Of a stretch of 64,000 bases of DNA, positions 37,082 through 48,400 are shown one piece after another. Position numbers and translations under genes: made by a program. The notes under the pieces are model-generated. The model did not search any database. It was not told the origin of the DNA and saw only the letters and a list, made by a program, of their open reading frames with translations. Origin of the DNA: Diplonema japonicum (lineage: Eukaryota > Euglenozoa > Diplonemea > Diplonemida > Diplonemidae); the NCBI GenBank assembly GCA_964019335.1, contig OZ025711.1, positions 248,001 to 312,000 on the forward strand, given 5' to 3'. Position 1 is the first letter of the stretch. Each line of letters begins with the position of its first letter.

Positions 37082-40000
37082 TCACTGGCACGGGGCGTTG
37101 GGAGGGAAGAGGCTCTTGCAGTGGAAGCGAGTGTCCTCGACATGCAACTTGCGCCCTGCAGAGATGACCTGCCCGTAGATGCGCGACTTCTCGATCTCGA
37201 GCCTGACGCCCTCATCCTGCGTCACAAGGGTCCCGTGCAGGGTCACGTTCTTCATAAGCATGTTGGTGTCGTGGTGGCCCTTCCAGTAGGAGCTCCAGTG
37301 CCAGTCGTTGTGGTCGTTGTCCTCGTGGTGGTGGTGGTGGTGGTTGTGGTGCCAACCCCACCAGTGGTGGATGTACTTGCACTCCCTCTCCCTCTGTCGG
37401 TCGTCGTGGCTCTCGCAAACCTGCTTCATGTTGTAGACAGTGAAGGGTGCTCCGAGGGACCTCCCCTCGAACACGGTGTCCCTCAGGGTGTCCAGCCTGT
37501 GGTCCAGATGCCCGTACTCGATGTTCAGGATGACCCAACCAGAGGCCCTCACAGTCATCGTGGGCTTCGGGTCCGTGACCCACTCGCCCTCGTCGTCGTC
37601 GTCGTTGCTGCTGCTGCCGCTGTCGTCGCCACCGTTGTTCCTGTTGGGCGGCTGGTGGTGGTGGACGCGCCTTGGGTGCGGCGTGGGGATGAGCCATTCG
37701 TTCCCGGCGACCGCGAAAACGTTGTACAGGTCGCCGTCCCCCTCCAGCTGCATGTTGTTCCCGTTGTCGACAACGACGCTCGTCGTGGTGTCCGGCGTCA
37801 GCAACTCCACCTCGCAGCGGGACTGGTTCTGGTCGGGGCAGCTGATCTTCATGGCACCCGTGCGGAGGGGCGGAAGGCTCAGGAGCGCCTCAGAGAAATC
37901 GGTGATGTTGTCGGTGGCGCTTCCTGCCCTGAGCTCCGGGACAGGTGCGTCGCAGTGGTCCGCAAGCGGCTCAACGCTGCCAGCGACAACCCTGTTCGCG
38001 ACACTCCTCTTCAAGACGACGTCCTCGACGGAGCCGACCTCCCCGACGGTCGTGTTCTCCAGGTGCACCTCCCCGACGGAGAAGGCCTGGAACTGCGTCG
38101 CGTTCCCGATCTCTCCGATCCCGCCCTGCGAGCGGGGGTGCTGCACGCGCACCACCTGCTCCCAGGTCGCCGTCGTCTCGCAGTGGTCCCGCGTGGTCCA
38201 CCTCCTCGTCACAGCGGCGAGCCCCTCGCTGCAGCTCTGTGCGTCGCTGTGGAAGTCGAAGGCAACGTCCGCGTACTCCAGCTTCACCGGGTAGGACACG
38301 AGGTTCAGGGCCGCCATGTCCGGGTGGGTCGCGATGTCCTCCACGAGGGGCACCCCTGTCGCAGAGGGCCCGTAGTCAGACAAGAAGTGCACGAACTGGT
38401 CCTCCGCGGGGGTTTGGATGAACTGCGGGGGGAACAGGTCCTCGACTGTGATGTTTTGCACCCGCGTCTCCGTAAGGGAGTCCGGGTAGGCGGCGTCGAA
38501 GCCCTCGCCGCAATCCGCGTAGTGCGGCTGCACCTTCCATGTCCTCTCGATCACCCACACCCCGCACGACACGAGCACGGGCTCTGCGTCCTTGAAATCG
38601 ATGCTGAAGGGCGTCCCGCAGTAGGCCTCCCCGGTCGGTGTCCCCAGCCCGCTCGAGGGCGCGAGGGAGTGCGTGGTGTTGATCGTCGCGTCCTCCGGGA
38701 AGGTCACGAACCGCGGCTTCACCGAGTGCACCGCCTCCGTGTAAACCACCGACGCGTCCGGCAGGATCCTCCTGCACCCGTCCTCCGTCCACGCATCCGC
38801 GGCGGTGCACGCATTCGTCGCCGTCGTCGAGTCGTCCAGCGGCTTGAAAGACTTCACGCCCCCGACCACCTGCTTCCCTGCGTGGCACGCATCCGCAAGC
38901 TGGCTTGTCCCGACAGAGAACGCGAAGAAGCGCCTCTCTGCCTCCACCCACGGCTGCGTCGCCATCAGCGTCGTCGGCGGGTGCTGCACGGTCACCGTCT
39001 GCGAGAAGCTCCTGCTGTTCCCACACTTGTCGGTCGTGGTCCAGGTCCTCGTGTGCTGCGCAAGACCGCGCACCCTGCACGTCCCCTCGTCACCCGCCGC
39101 CGCCGACTGCCTCACAAGGGGCCCGTCCTCGGACCTCGTCGTCGTCGGCTCCGCCACCAGGTTCATCCCCGCGAAGTCGGCGTGCGTCTGCTCCTCCGTC
39201 AGGGGGATCGGGTTCGTCTCTGCCCGGAAGTTCTCGAAGAAGGGGACAACAACCGCCGCCTCGGGGGTGAAGGTGAAGACAGGCGCCGTCTCGTCCACGA
39301 TCGTGATGGTCTGGATCCTGCTGCTGCTGTCTGCGAAGGTTCCCGTGCACACCGCCTCGGAGAAGTATGGCACGATCGTCCACTTCCTCTCGATGGTCCA
39401 CTTCCCGCACGCCCCCTCCACAGGCTTCGGCTCGCTGTCCACCGAGAGGATGTCGAACTCCTGCTTGCAAGCGGACGACCCTTCCGCGATCCCCAGCACC
39501 GCCGGGTCCAGGGTCTGTTGCGTGTTGATGGTGACGTCCGCCGGGACCGACGCGAACACGGGGGGTGCAGGTTCCACCGTGATGACCTGCTTCACCTCGT
39601 TGGAGCGGCCCCCGCACGAGGGGCTGTCCTGTAGCTGCCACACCACCTCCAGGAAGTAGGTCCCGCAGACCCTGTTCGGGAACTGCGACGTCGGGAGCGT
39701 CGACTTCCTCAGCATCACAACCTGCGCGCCCGAGGTGCACGCGGGGTCGATGTCCCCCACCTTCGGCTTCAGGCTGTCCAGGTTGATCGGTTGGTCGCAG
39801 CGGAACGTGTACGAGGTCGCGGGTTCCAGGACAGGGGTGCGGCGCATCTCCAGGTTCGCCTCGCTGCTGATGTCGGTCCCCATCCCGCCCTGCTTCTCCA
39901 GCGCCTTGTCCTTCATCGCCGTCACCATCCTGTTCTTCGTGTTCTCCACGCTTGCGTCGTAGGTCGCCTGGTTGCTGAAGTCGTAAGGCATGTCCGTGAG

Positions 40001-43000
40001 CGACACCGTCGACTCCGAGCCGGACAGCCCGCCGCCCGACCCGCTCCCGCCGTACTGCTGCACCCCGCCGCTGAAGCCGCCAGACGCAGCCGCCGCATTC
40101 GATCCGAACGGCACAGACACCGTCGACTTCTGCAGCGACGGCATCGGGACCGCTGTCCCCGCGTCGATGCTCTCCAGCCCGGGGTTGATCGCCTTCGAGT
40201 CGTCGATGACGCCCCTCTTCTTCGACATGTCATCGGACTTCGTCTTCACCTCCGCAGCGGCGAGGGCCACCTCCTCCATGCAATCGGGTTCCGGGTACTT
40301 GCTCCCTGACTTCGTGCTGCAGGTCTTCCCGAAGGCGCACAGCCCGTGGCACCAGCACTCCTTCCACTGCTCCTTCACGTACTTGCACCCGTACTCATTA
40401 TCCGCCCCGCCCGCATCCACGATCTTGTGCCCTTCCCTACTGAAGATCCCGATCGCGCTCCCGAAGGACTGCGCCGCCCCCTCGAAGTCCCCGTTCAGGA
40501 GCTTCTCACCGGCCTCCACGATCTTCCCGAGGACCGGAACCTTCTTCAGAGCCCCCACCACGTCCGCGATCACGTCCTCGATGCTGCTCAAGAAGGCGCC
40601 AACAGCGTTCTTGATGGCGCTCAGGGCGCCGTTGAAGACGTTCTGCACCCCCTGCCACAAGGCCTGCACCTTCCCCTCCACGAAGTTCCACGCAGCCGTC
40701 GCCGCCTGCGCCACCGCCTTGCACGCTGTGTTGATCCCGTCCACAATGGCCTGCCCCACGTCCCCCAGGGACACCGACACCGAGATGTCGAACTCCGAGT
40801 CCTCGAACTTCGAGGCGAGCGAGGCATGCCCGCTCACCGTCGTCTCCACGAGCGCCACGTCCAGGGTCACCGCGAAGTCGATGTCGTTCCCGTTCACCTC
40901 CACCTTCGCCGCGAGGTTCACGAACAGGACCTGAATATTGCACTGGAAGACGGCGTACGGGACCGGGGCGTTCGTGTCGTACATGAAGAGCACCTGCTTG
41001 ATCTTCACCACCTCCAGGAAGTTCATGTCCCGCAGCTCCATCCTGAAGAAGGTGAGGTCCCAGTTCCAGGTCACGTTCACGTGCGAGGACAGCGCCCCGC
41101 CGAACAGGTCGATCCCCGCTGTGAAGGAGAAGACGTCCGCATTCAGGGTCACGTTCAGGTAGCCGTACGAGTTCAGCATCGGGATGTCGAAGGCTCCCCC
41201 GATGTCGATCAGGGCGCTCGGCGACGGCGCCACCTGCAGGTCCACCAAAAACTTCGCCCCGCCCACCGCCACCTTGTTCTCCAGACGGTTCCCGATCCGC
41301 ATCTTGAACCCTCCGATGTTCAGGTCCACCGGGTCCATCCAGGCGCTGATGTAGAAGCGCGTCTTGCTCACCGCGAGGTCGATCGCGATCTCCCAGCCGA
41401 GGAAGTTCAGGCGCCCCTGCAGGGCGACCCCCGCAGGGATCACCACGTCCCCGCTCCTGAAGGCCAGCCTCTGCTCCTTGATAGGACTGAAGGAGAAGAA
41501 TGCGAAGCACTCCAGGTCCAGCGTCGTCTCGTTCGCGTAGCCGTCCAGCTGCCCCGCGCACTTCGTCTTGTAGTTTTTGTCGTAGGGGTAGATCCCCGAC
41601 TCCGAGAGCTTCCCGGGGATGGACACCGTGTCCAGGGCGGGGACGTACTCCGACACGAGGTCGATGACCCCGCCGATGGTGAGCTCCGACACCATCGCGA
41701 TGAAGAAGTTGTCCTCGGGGAGGGTCGCGCTAATCCCGACATAGGTGCGCCCCTCGATAAAGGGCTGCGTGTTCGTTTTGCAGTTGCTCTCCTTCCCGAG
41801 ACACACCGCCCCGCCCAAGGTGAACCCGGTGGGGAGCGGGGACTTCAGGTCCCACTCCGCCCCGAGCGTGACGTCCCCGATGTGGAGGAAGGGGAGCGCC
41901 AGGGCGCGGTACCACCACCCGTCCATGGTGAGGGTCCCGCGCACAAGCTGCGCCGTCGGGCTCACCACCAGCGACAGGTCCCCGATGAGGTACAGGAAGT
42001 AGCGGTTCGCGTACGGCTCCGAGCAGCGCTCCACGCAGATCTTCAGCGGGATGTTCACCCCGAGGCTCTGCGTCGGGACCCCCCCGAACACGTGCTCGAA
42101 CTGGATGTAGATGCTCATCCCGAGGGTCCCCGCCGTGTTCACGACCGCGAAGTTGCTCTCCGACGTGTCCGGGTCCGTCCCCACACGCAGCTCCAGTACA
42201 GCTGACCCGGTGAACTGCAGCTCCGCACTTGCCGACACCCGGAAGCTCCCCGCGACGTCCGCGATCACCTCCAGGAAGTCTCCTTGCATCACATCCGGGA
42301 GCTTCGGCGACCCAATCGCGTACAGCTTCACCCCCGTCGTCGTCGCCGCGAGGGCGAGCTTCGTGTCCTGGATCCCGAAGGACAGCACGGGCGACAGGAT
42401 CGAGTCCAGGGCGTTCGCCACGTCCCTGTCGAAGTTGCTCGTCACCAAATAGGCAACGTTCGCCATCGTGATCTGGTCCACCCACACACCTGCCTCCACC
42501 CCGTTGCAGGTCGCAGGCTGCCCGATCCTCCCCACCCCTGAGATCGACGTCGTCGGGGTCGGGTTGCTGCACGCACCGAGGCAGAAGGGCATCGAGATCT
42601 CACCCTCTTGCACAACCGGCTTCAAGAGCTTCAGGAAGTTGTTGAAGTCCGTCGTCGCGTCCAGGAGCTCCCTGGTGCTGCTGCCGCGGACGCTGGATGC
42701 CGGGGCGCTCGTGTCCGGGGCGTTGGTGTCCGGAGCGTTGGTGGCCGGGGGGTTCGTAGGGGGAGCGTTGGTTGGGGGTGCGTTGGTTGCAGGAGCGTCC
42801 GTGGGAGGGGCAGCGGAAGGCACAGCGGTAGGGGGCGGCCCAGGCGGGCTCTTGGTGTTCACGGGGCAGGTCGACGGGTCGTAGACCAAGCTTTCCCCCT
42901 TCACGATGGAGTCCGCCAGCGTTGCCGCCATCCCGAAGTTGAACCCGATCCCAGACCACTTGTTCCCCGCCGCGTCCGTGATGGTAGCCGCCTTCTGCTC

Positions 43001-44521
43001 CTTCCAACCAGTTATCAAGTCTTTCAGCGATGTCTGAACCAAACCCTTCAGCCCGTCGATGGCCCCGCTGATCTTTCCAATCACATCCGCGGTCGTAAGG
43101 TCCTTGGGGATCTCCACCGATTTCACCGTCAGCCCGAAACCCCCGAACTTCACATCGCCCCACCAAGTGTCTCTGTCCACCTTCTCGAAACACCTCCAAT
43201 GCGGGTGCGTCAACACGATCGTCACCCCCTCGATACCGGTCGCCGCCTGCACGATGTTCGGCATGTCCATCCCGACAGTGAAGGCGAAACCGCTGTAAGC
43301 CCCGGCGTTCGCGAACCAGTCCACCGAGAGCGCCACCTCGAACTGCGTGTGGGCGAACCACCCCTTCTTCTCCGTTGGCGCTGCCGCAAGCTCCTTCGCT
43401 TCCCTCCTCTTCCCCTGGAGCGACCTCCTGTTTTTGTTCGTCGTCTCGGGCACACACATCCCGCTCGTCCCGCAGACCTCGTCCAGCCCACAGTCGTTGT
43501 CGGATGCGCATTCAGGCGCGCAGTTCCCGTTCAGGCACCTCTCGTCCAGCCCGCAGTCGTTGTCGGAGGTACACGGGTCACCGGTGGGGACCGGGGTAGG
43601 GACAGGTGTGGGAACAGGAGTAGGGACGGGAGTAGGAACAGGTGTTGGAACAGGTGTTGGAACAGGTGTTGGAACAGGTGTTGGAACAGGTGTTGGAACA
43701 GGTGTTGGAACAGGTGTTGGAACAGGTGTTGGAACAGGTGTTGGAACAGGGGTAGGAACAGGGGTGGGAACCGGTGTGGGGATAGGAGTTGGCACCACTG
43801 GTGCAGGGGTCCATTCCCAATTCACCCCGACACCCCACCCAAGACCAACTCCCCCGAAGAGGTGGCTGTACCAGTCGGCGCTCGGGGCAGTGTCCACCCC
43901 AGTGCTCGCCGCGATCCCTGCCGAGGGGGTGAACGAGAAGCTCCCCTTCCTCAAGCGCGTGTAGGAGACGCTGAAGCCAACTGTCACCGTGAAGAGCGGG
44001 CATTGAAACGCTGTCTGGTCGCAGTTCCTGCTGAGGACCGCACCACGGCGCCCGCTCCTCTGCAGGTGGTTCTCCCGCGCTTCGAGGATGAGGGCCTTCC
44101 TGCTGGCCGAGGCGACCGAAGCGTTGCACTGCCCTGCGAAGGCATTGACGTACGGCATCAGCGTGCTCCCGAGGTTCGAGAGCTCTTCCGTGTAGGACGT
44201 CATGTCGTTTCCTTCGAAGAAGGCGATCATCTCGTCCGCACCGGCCATCGCCGTATCCTTCAGGTTGTTCAGCTGCTCCAGGTTCTCCACCATCGCCTCC
44301 ACCTCGTCCTTCACCCCGAGGGCCTCCACCAGCTGCTTCCCCGTGTTCGTGAGGGCATCCGCCACCCCCCCTCTGTAGGCGTCTACCGTGTCCGCCAGCG
44401 ACGACGCCAACGAGAACACCGTCAGAGGCTCCGAGGTCGTCGTCGTAGTCGGTGCAGTGTCCTGCGCCCCCGCCAGAAGCACCGTTGCCCCTAGCGCCAA
44501 CAACGTGGCCAGCCTAACCAT
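37082..44521 (-). CDS. Giant secreted multidomain surface protein, array copy 1
   Basis: The product has 2,479 residues. I start at [20 protein letters not shown], a clear signal peptide; the Lys-rich in-frame extension before it is a poly(A) leader. In order: an N-terminal helical region; a PTPV repeat (~243-312); two short Cys-rich [15 protein letters not shown] motifs (~315-360); a Pro/Thr/Ala linker (~557-609); a long beta-rich part; amphipathic helices (~1254-1354); a duplicated HYR-like module (~1645-1845 and ~1935-2137, each with TWTT or RWTT and a TVxVQHP-like end); and a C-terminal domain resembling choice-of-anchor A (~2254-2474), with a His-rich insertion ([15 protein letters not shown]). 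Abundant N-glycosylation sites and Cys fit the cell surface or matrix. The exact role is unknown. Confidence 0.9.
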   Translation of the reverse strand: MVRLATLLALGATVLLAGAQDTAPTTTTTSEPLTVFSLASSLADTVDAYRGGVADALTNTGKQLVEALGVKDEVEAMVENLEQLNNLKDTAMAGADEMIAFFEGNDMTSYTEELSNLGSTLMPYVNAFAGQCNASVASASRKALILEARENHLQRSGRRGAVLSRNCDQTAFQCPLFTVTVGFSVSYTRLRKGSFSFTPSAGIAASTGVDTAPSADWYSHLFGGVGLGWGVGVNWEWTPAPVVPTPIPTPVPTPVPTPVPTPVPTPVPTPVPTPVPTPVPTPVPTPVPTPVPTPVPTPVPTPVPTPVPTPVPTGDPCTSDNDCGLDERCLNGNCAPECASDNDCGLDEVCGTSGMCVPETTNKNRRSLQGKRREAKELAAAPTEKKGWFAHTQFEVALSVDWFANAGAYSGFAFTVGMDMPNIVQAATGIEGVTIVLTHPHWRCFEKVDRDTWWGDVKFGGFGLTVKSVEIPKDLTTADVIGKISGAIDGLKGLVQTSLKDLITGWKEQKAATITDAAGNKWSGIGFNFGMAATLADSIVKGESLVYDPSTCPVNTKSPPGPPPTAVPSAAPPTDAPATNAPPTNAPPTNPPATNAPDTNAPDTSAPASSVRGSSTRELLDATTDFNNFLKLLKPVVQEGEISMPFCLGACSNPTPTTSISGVGRIGQPATCNGVEAGVWVDQITMANVAYLVTSNFDRDVANALDSILSPVLSFGIQDTKLALAATTTGVKLYAIGSPKLPDVMQGDFLEVIADVAGSFRVSASAELQFTGSAVLELRVGTDPDTSESNFAVVNTAGTLGMSIYIQFEHVFGGVPTQSLGVNIPLKICVERCSEPYANRYFLYLIGDLSLVVSPTAQLVRGTLTMDGWWYRALALPFLHIGDVTLGAEWDLKSPLPTGFTLGGAVCLGKESNCKTNTQPFIEGRTYVGISATLPEDNFFIAMVSELTIGGVIDLVSEYVPALDTVSIPGKLSESGIYPYDKNYKTKCAGQLDGYANETTLDLECFAFFSFSPIKEQRLAFRSGDVVIPAGVALQGRLNFLGWEIAIDLAVSKTRFYISAWMDPVDLNIGGFKMRIGNRLENKVAVGGAKFLVDLQVAPSPSALIDIGGAFDIPMLNSYGYLNVTLNADVFSFTAGIDLFGGALSSHVNVTWNWDLTFFRMELRDMNFLEVVKIKQVLFMYDTNAPVPYAVFQCNIQVLFVNLAAKVEVNGNDIDFAVTLDVALVETTVSGHASLASKFEDSEFDISVSVSLGDVGQAIVDGINTACKAVAQAATAAWNFVEGKVQALWQGVQNVFNGALSAIKNAVGAFLSSIEDVIADVVGALKKVPVLGKIVEAGEKLLNGDFEGAAQSFGSAIGIFSREGHKIVDAGGADNEYGCKYVKEQWKECWCHGLCAFGKTCSTKSGSKYPEPDCMEEVALAAAEVKTKSDDMSKKRGVIDDSKAINPGLESIDAGTAVPMPSLQKSTVSVPFGSNAAAASGGFSGGVQQYGGSGSGGGLSGSESTVSLTDMPYDFSNQATYDASVENTKNRMVTAMKDKALEKQGGMGTDISSEANLEMRRTPVLEPATSYTFRCDQPINLDSLKPKVGDIDPACTSGAQVVMLRKSTLPTSQFPNRVCGTYFLEVVWQLQDSPSCGGRSNEVKQVITVEPAPPVFASVPADVTINTQQTLDPAVLGIAEGSSACKQEFDILSVDSEPKPVEGACGKWTIERKWTIVPYFSEAVCTGTFADSSSRIQTITIVDETAPVFTFTPEAAVVVPFFENFRAETNPIPLTEEQTHADFAGMNLVAEPTTTRSEDGPLVRQSAAAGDEGTCRVRGLAQHTRTWTTTDKCGNSRSFSQTVTVQHPPTTLMATQPWVEAERRFFAFSVGTSQLADACHAGKQVVGGVKSFKPLDDSTTATNACTAADAWTEDGCRRILPDASVVYTEAVHSVKPRFVTFPEDATINTTHSLAPSSGLGTPTGEAYCGTPFSIDFKDAEPVLVSCGVWVIERTWKVQPHYADCGEGFDAAYPDSLTETRVQNITVEDLFPPQFIQTPAEDQFVHFLSDYGPSATGVPLVEDIATHPDMAALNLVSYPVKLEYADVAFDFHSDAQSCSEGLAAVTRRWTTRDHCETTATWEQVVRVQHPRSQGGIGEIGNATQFQAFSVGEVHLENTTVGEVGSVEDVVLKRSVANRVVAGSVEPLADHCDAPVPELRAGSATDNITDFSEALLSLPPLRTGAMKISCPDQNQSRCEVELLTPDTTTSVVVDNGNNMQLEGDGDLYNVFAVAGNEWLIPTPHPRRVHHHQPPNRNNGGDDSGSSSNDDDDEGEWVTDPKPTMTVRASGWVILNIEYGHLDHRLDTLRDTVFEGRSLGAPFTVYNMKQVCESHDDRQRERECKYIHHWWGWHHNHHHHHHEDNDHNDWHWSSYWKGHHDTNMLMKNVTLHGTLVTQDEGVRLEIEKSRIYGQVISAGRKLHVEDTRFHCKSLFPPNAPCQ
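43586..43793 (-). repeat. 12-bp minisatellite encoding PTPV, copy 1
   Basis: Nine perfect GGTGTTGGAACA units are followed by variant units with GGGGTA or GGGGTG, all in frame. This is the only length-variable part of the array unit. Confidence 0.95.
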
Positions 44522-44531
44522 TTCCTTTTTG

Positions 44532-44562
<31 letters not shown>

Positions 44563-45470
44563 CTTTGAAACCTGTGTATTGATAGAGATGCAAAGCCCAT
44601 GTAGACACAAACGAAATGAAAAAAGAAGAAAGAAATACCCCTATGGTGATGGGGTGTCAGCGGTGTAACCAGAAGATGTGTTTTCCGGTAAGAACGAAAG
44701 TATAAAAAAATATTTAAAAAAAATAAAAATGATTCAAAAAAAAAAAAAAAAAAAAAAAGAAAAAAAGGATTGCAACCAACAAATGCTGCACTCTGCTATT
44801 TCGGGGGGTAACAAAAAAAAAAAAAGTGGGAACGGTCTTTTCTACTAAAAAAGGAAAAAGATAAGGGGGGGGAGAAGGAAGGGGGGAAATATGTGTGAGC
44901 GGGATAAGTTATATATATCTACCGCTCAACCCATATGCCCTCTTCTTTTTTTTCCCCCTCCCCTTTTCTTGTTCGGTTAAGATCGCACCCAGGTCTACTT
45001 TTGTTTTCTTTTTTTTTTAAATTCTTGTTCCCCATCCAGCAGAGGCTTCATCGGTACATCGTCTACATAAAGAAAAAAATATTCTTTTTTTTTTTAAAAA
45101 AAAAATATAAAATAGAAGAAACAACAAGAGAGGAAGGAAAATAAGAAGGTCAAGGGGGGAAGAAGAAAAGAGGAATATAATATATAAGAGTTAAAGGAGG
45201 GTCTTTGTGAGACGCCCCAAGAAACAAATTAAGAAGGTGCCTTTTGTTGGGTTACTTACGACCCTTTTGTGGCGTGAAGGAAAAGGAAAGAAAAAAGAAG
45301 AAGAAGAGAAGGGGAAACATCGAGAAGAGAGAGAGAGAGAGAGAAAGAGAAAGAGGGAAAGAGAAAGAGTTTTTTTTTTTCTTTTTTCTTTCATTCATTC
45401 TTTCCCTCTTTTTTCTTTTTTTCTTTTTTTTCTTTTTCTGTTTTTGGTTTACAGAACTTCCTCAATATGA
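44522..45470. other. Array spacer 1 (949 bp)
   Basis: In the sense direction the stop is followed by an A/G tract, a long CT-rich tract with (CT)n, a mixed section without frames, a poly(T) run, then a pyrimidine-rich stretch to an AG at 44572 and a ~50-base leader containing about 28 consecutive A. A small palindrome, GGGTTACTTACGACCC, recurs in each unit (here at 45249-45264). No gene is seen. Confidence 0.7.
44572..44635 (-). promoter_or_regulatory. Predicted trans-splice acceptor, repeated in each array unit
   Basis: The sense sequence has TTTCTTTCTTCTTTTTTC about 55 bases before AATACACAG, which ends 50 bases before the ATG of copy 1. Identical sites lie at 52973 and 61350. The leader between AG and ATG is almost pure A. 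Confidence 0.4.
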
Positions 45471-48400
45471 TCACTGGCACGGGGCGTTGGGAGGGAAGAG
45501 GCTCTTGCAGTGGAAGCGAGTGTCCTCGACATGCAACTTGCGCCCTGCAGAGATGACCTGCCCGTAGATGCGCGACTTCTCGATCTCGAGCCTGACGCCC
45601 TCATCCTGCGTCACAAGGGTCCCGTGCAGGGTCACGTTCTTCATAAGCATGTTGGTGTCGTGGTGGCCCTTCCAGTAGGAGCTCCAGTGCCAGTCGTTGT
45701 GGTCGTTGTCCTCGTGGTGGTGGTGGTGGTGGTTGTGGTGCCAACCCCACCAGTGGTGGATGTACTTGCACTCCCTCTCCCTCTGTCGGTCGTCGTGGCT
45801 CTCGCAAACCTGCTTCATGTTGTAGACAGTGAAGGGTGCTCCGAGGGACCTCCCCTCGAACACGGTGTCCCTCAGGGTGTCCAGCCTGTGGTCCAGATGC
45901 CCGTACTCGATGTTCAGGATGACCCAACCAGAGGCCCTCACAGTCATCGTGGGCTTCGGGTCCGTGACCCACTCGCCCTCGTCGTCGTCGTCGTTGCTGC
46001 TGCTGCCGCTGTCGTCGCCACCGTTGTTCCTGTTGGGCGGCTGGTGGTGGTGGACGCGCCTTGGGTGCGGCGTGGGGATGAGCCATTCGTTCCCGGCGAC
46101 CGCGAAAACGTTGTACAGGTCGCCGTCCCCCTCCAGCTGCATGTTGTTCCCGTTGTCGACAACGACGCTCGTCGTGGTGTCCGGCGTCAGCAACTCCACC
46201 TCGCAGCGGGACTGGTTCTGGTCGGGGCAGCTGATCTTCATGGCACCCGTGCGGAGGGGCGGAAGGCTCAGGAGCGCCTCAGAGAAATCGGTGATGTTGT
46301 CGGTGGCGCTTCCTGCCCTGAGCTCCGGGACAGGTGCGTCGCAGTGGTCCGCAAGCGGCTCAACGCTGCCAGCGACAACCCTGTTCGCGACACTCCTCTT
46401 CAAGACGACGTCCTCGACGGAGCCGACCTCCCCGACGGTCGTGTTCTCCAGGTGCACCTCCCCGACGGAGAAGGCCTGGAACTGCGTCGCGTTCCCGATC
46501 TCTCCGATCCCGCCCTGCGAGCGGGGGTGCTGCACGCGCACCACCTGCTCCCAGGTCGCCGTCGTCTCGCAGTGGTCCCGCGTGGTCCACCTCCTCGTCA
46601 CAGCGGCGAGCCCCTCGCTGCAGCTCTGTGCGTCGCTGTGGAAGTCGAAGGCAACGTCCGCGTACTCCAGCTTCACCGGGTAGGACACGAGGTTCAGGGC
46701 CGCCATGTCCGGGTGGGTCGCGATGTCCTCCACGAGGGGCACCCCTGTCGCAGAGGGCCCGTAGTCAGACAAGAAGTGCACGAACTGGTCCTCCGCGGGG
46801 GTTTGGATGAACTGCGGGGGGAACAGGTCCTCGACTGTGATGTTTTGCACCCGCGTCTCCGTAAGGGAGTCCGGGTAGGCGGCGTCGAAGCCCTCGCCGC
46901 AATCCGCGTAGTGCGGCTGCACCTTCCATGTCCTCTCGATCACCCACACCCCGCACGACACGAGCACGGGCTCTGCGTCCTTGAAATCGATGCTGAAGGG
47001 CGTCCCGCAGTAGGCCTCCCCGGTCGGTGTCCCCAGCCCGCTCGAGGGCGCGAGGGAGTGCGTGGTGTTGATCGTCGCGTCCTCCGGGAAGGTCACGAAC
47101 CGCGGCTTCACCGAGTGCACCGCCTCCGTGTAAACCACCGACGCGTCCGGCAGGATCCTCCTGCACCCGTCCTCCGTCCACGCATCCGCGGCGGTGCACG
47201 CATTCGTCGCCGTCGCCGAGTCGTCCAGCGGCTTGAAAGACTTCACGCCCCCGACCACCTGCTTCCCTGCGTGGCACGCATCCGCAAGCTGGCTTGTCCC
47301 GACAGAGAACGCGAAGAAGCGCCTCTCTGCCTCCACCCACGGCTGCGTCGCCATCAGCGTCGTCGGCGGGTGCTGCACGGTCACCGTCTGCGAGAAGCTC
47401 CTGCTGTTCCCACACTTGTCGGTCGTGGTCCAGGTCCTCGTGTGCTGCGCAAGACCGCGCACCCTGCACGTCCCCTCGTCACCCGCCGCCGCCGACTGCC
47501 TCACAAGGGGCCCGTCCTCGGACCTCGTCGTCGTCGGCTCCGCCACCAGGTTCATCCCCGCGAAGTCGGCGTGCGTCTGCTCCTCCGTCAGGGGGATCGG
47601 GTTCGTCTCTGCCCGGAAGTTCTCGAAGAAGGGGACAACAACCGCCGCCTCGGGGGTGAAGGTGAAGACAGGCGCCGTCTCGTCCACGATCGTGATGGTC
47701 TGGATCCTGCTGCTGCTGTCTGCGAAGGTTCCCGTGCACACCGCCTCGGAGAAGTATGGCACGATCGTCCACTTCCTCTCGATGGTCCACTTCCCGCACG
47801 CCCCCTCCACAGGCTTCGGCTCGCTGTCCACCGAGAGGATGTCGAACTCCTGCTTGCAAGCGGACGACCCTTCCGCGATCCCCAGCACCGCCGGGTCCAG
47901 GGTCTGTTGCGTGTTGATGGTGACGTCCGCCGGGACCGACGCGAACACGGGGGGTGCAGGTTCCACCGTGATGACCTGCTTCACCTCGTTGGAGCGGCCC
48001 CCGCACGAGGGGCTGTCCTGTAGCTGCCACACCACCTCCAGGAAGTAGGTCCCGCAGACCCTGTTCGGGAACTGCGACGTCGGGAGCGTCGACTTCCTCA
48101 GCATCACAACCTGCGCGCCCGAGGTGCACGCGGGGTCGATGTCCCCCACCTTCGGCTTCAGGCTGTCCAGGTTGATCGGTTGGTCGCAGCGGAACGTGTA
48201 CGAGGTCGCGGGTTCCAGGACAGGGGTGCGGCGCATCTCCAGGTTCGCCTCGCTGCTGATGTCGGTCCCCATCCCGCCCTGCTTCTCCAGCGCCTTGTCC
48301 TTCATCGCCGTCACCATCCTGTTCTTCGTGTTCTCCACGCTTGCGTCGTAGGTCGCCTGGTTGCTGAAGTCGTAAGGCATGTCCGTGAGCGACACCGTCG

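Noticed and set aside
37121-39634. Long plus-strand frame of 837 codons (and the 619-codon frame at 40346-42205, repeated in each array copy)
   Set aside because: They are mirror frames of the GC-rich minus-strand array gene. Their composition is extreme (Arg, Val, His, Leu), no domain is visible, and the minus frame has signal peptide, domains and Cys patterns.
43586-43793. Regular short repeats that might be taken for a CRISPR array
   Set aside because: They are contiguous 12-bp in-frame units without spacers inside a eukaryotic coding sequence.
44522-44608. N-terminal extension ([10 protein letters not shown] followed by a Lys run) of the array protein
   Set aside because: It would bury the obvious signal peptide behind a poly-Lys stretch encoded by the poly(A) leader, and a predicted acceptor AG lies inside it.
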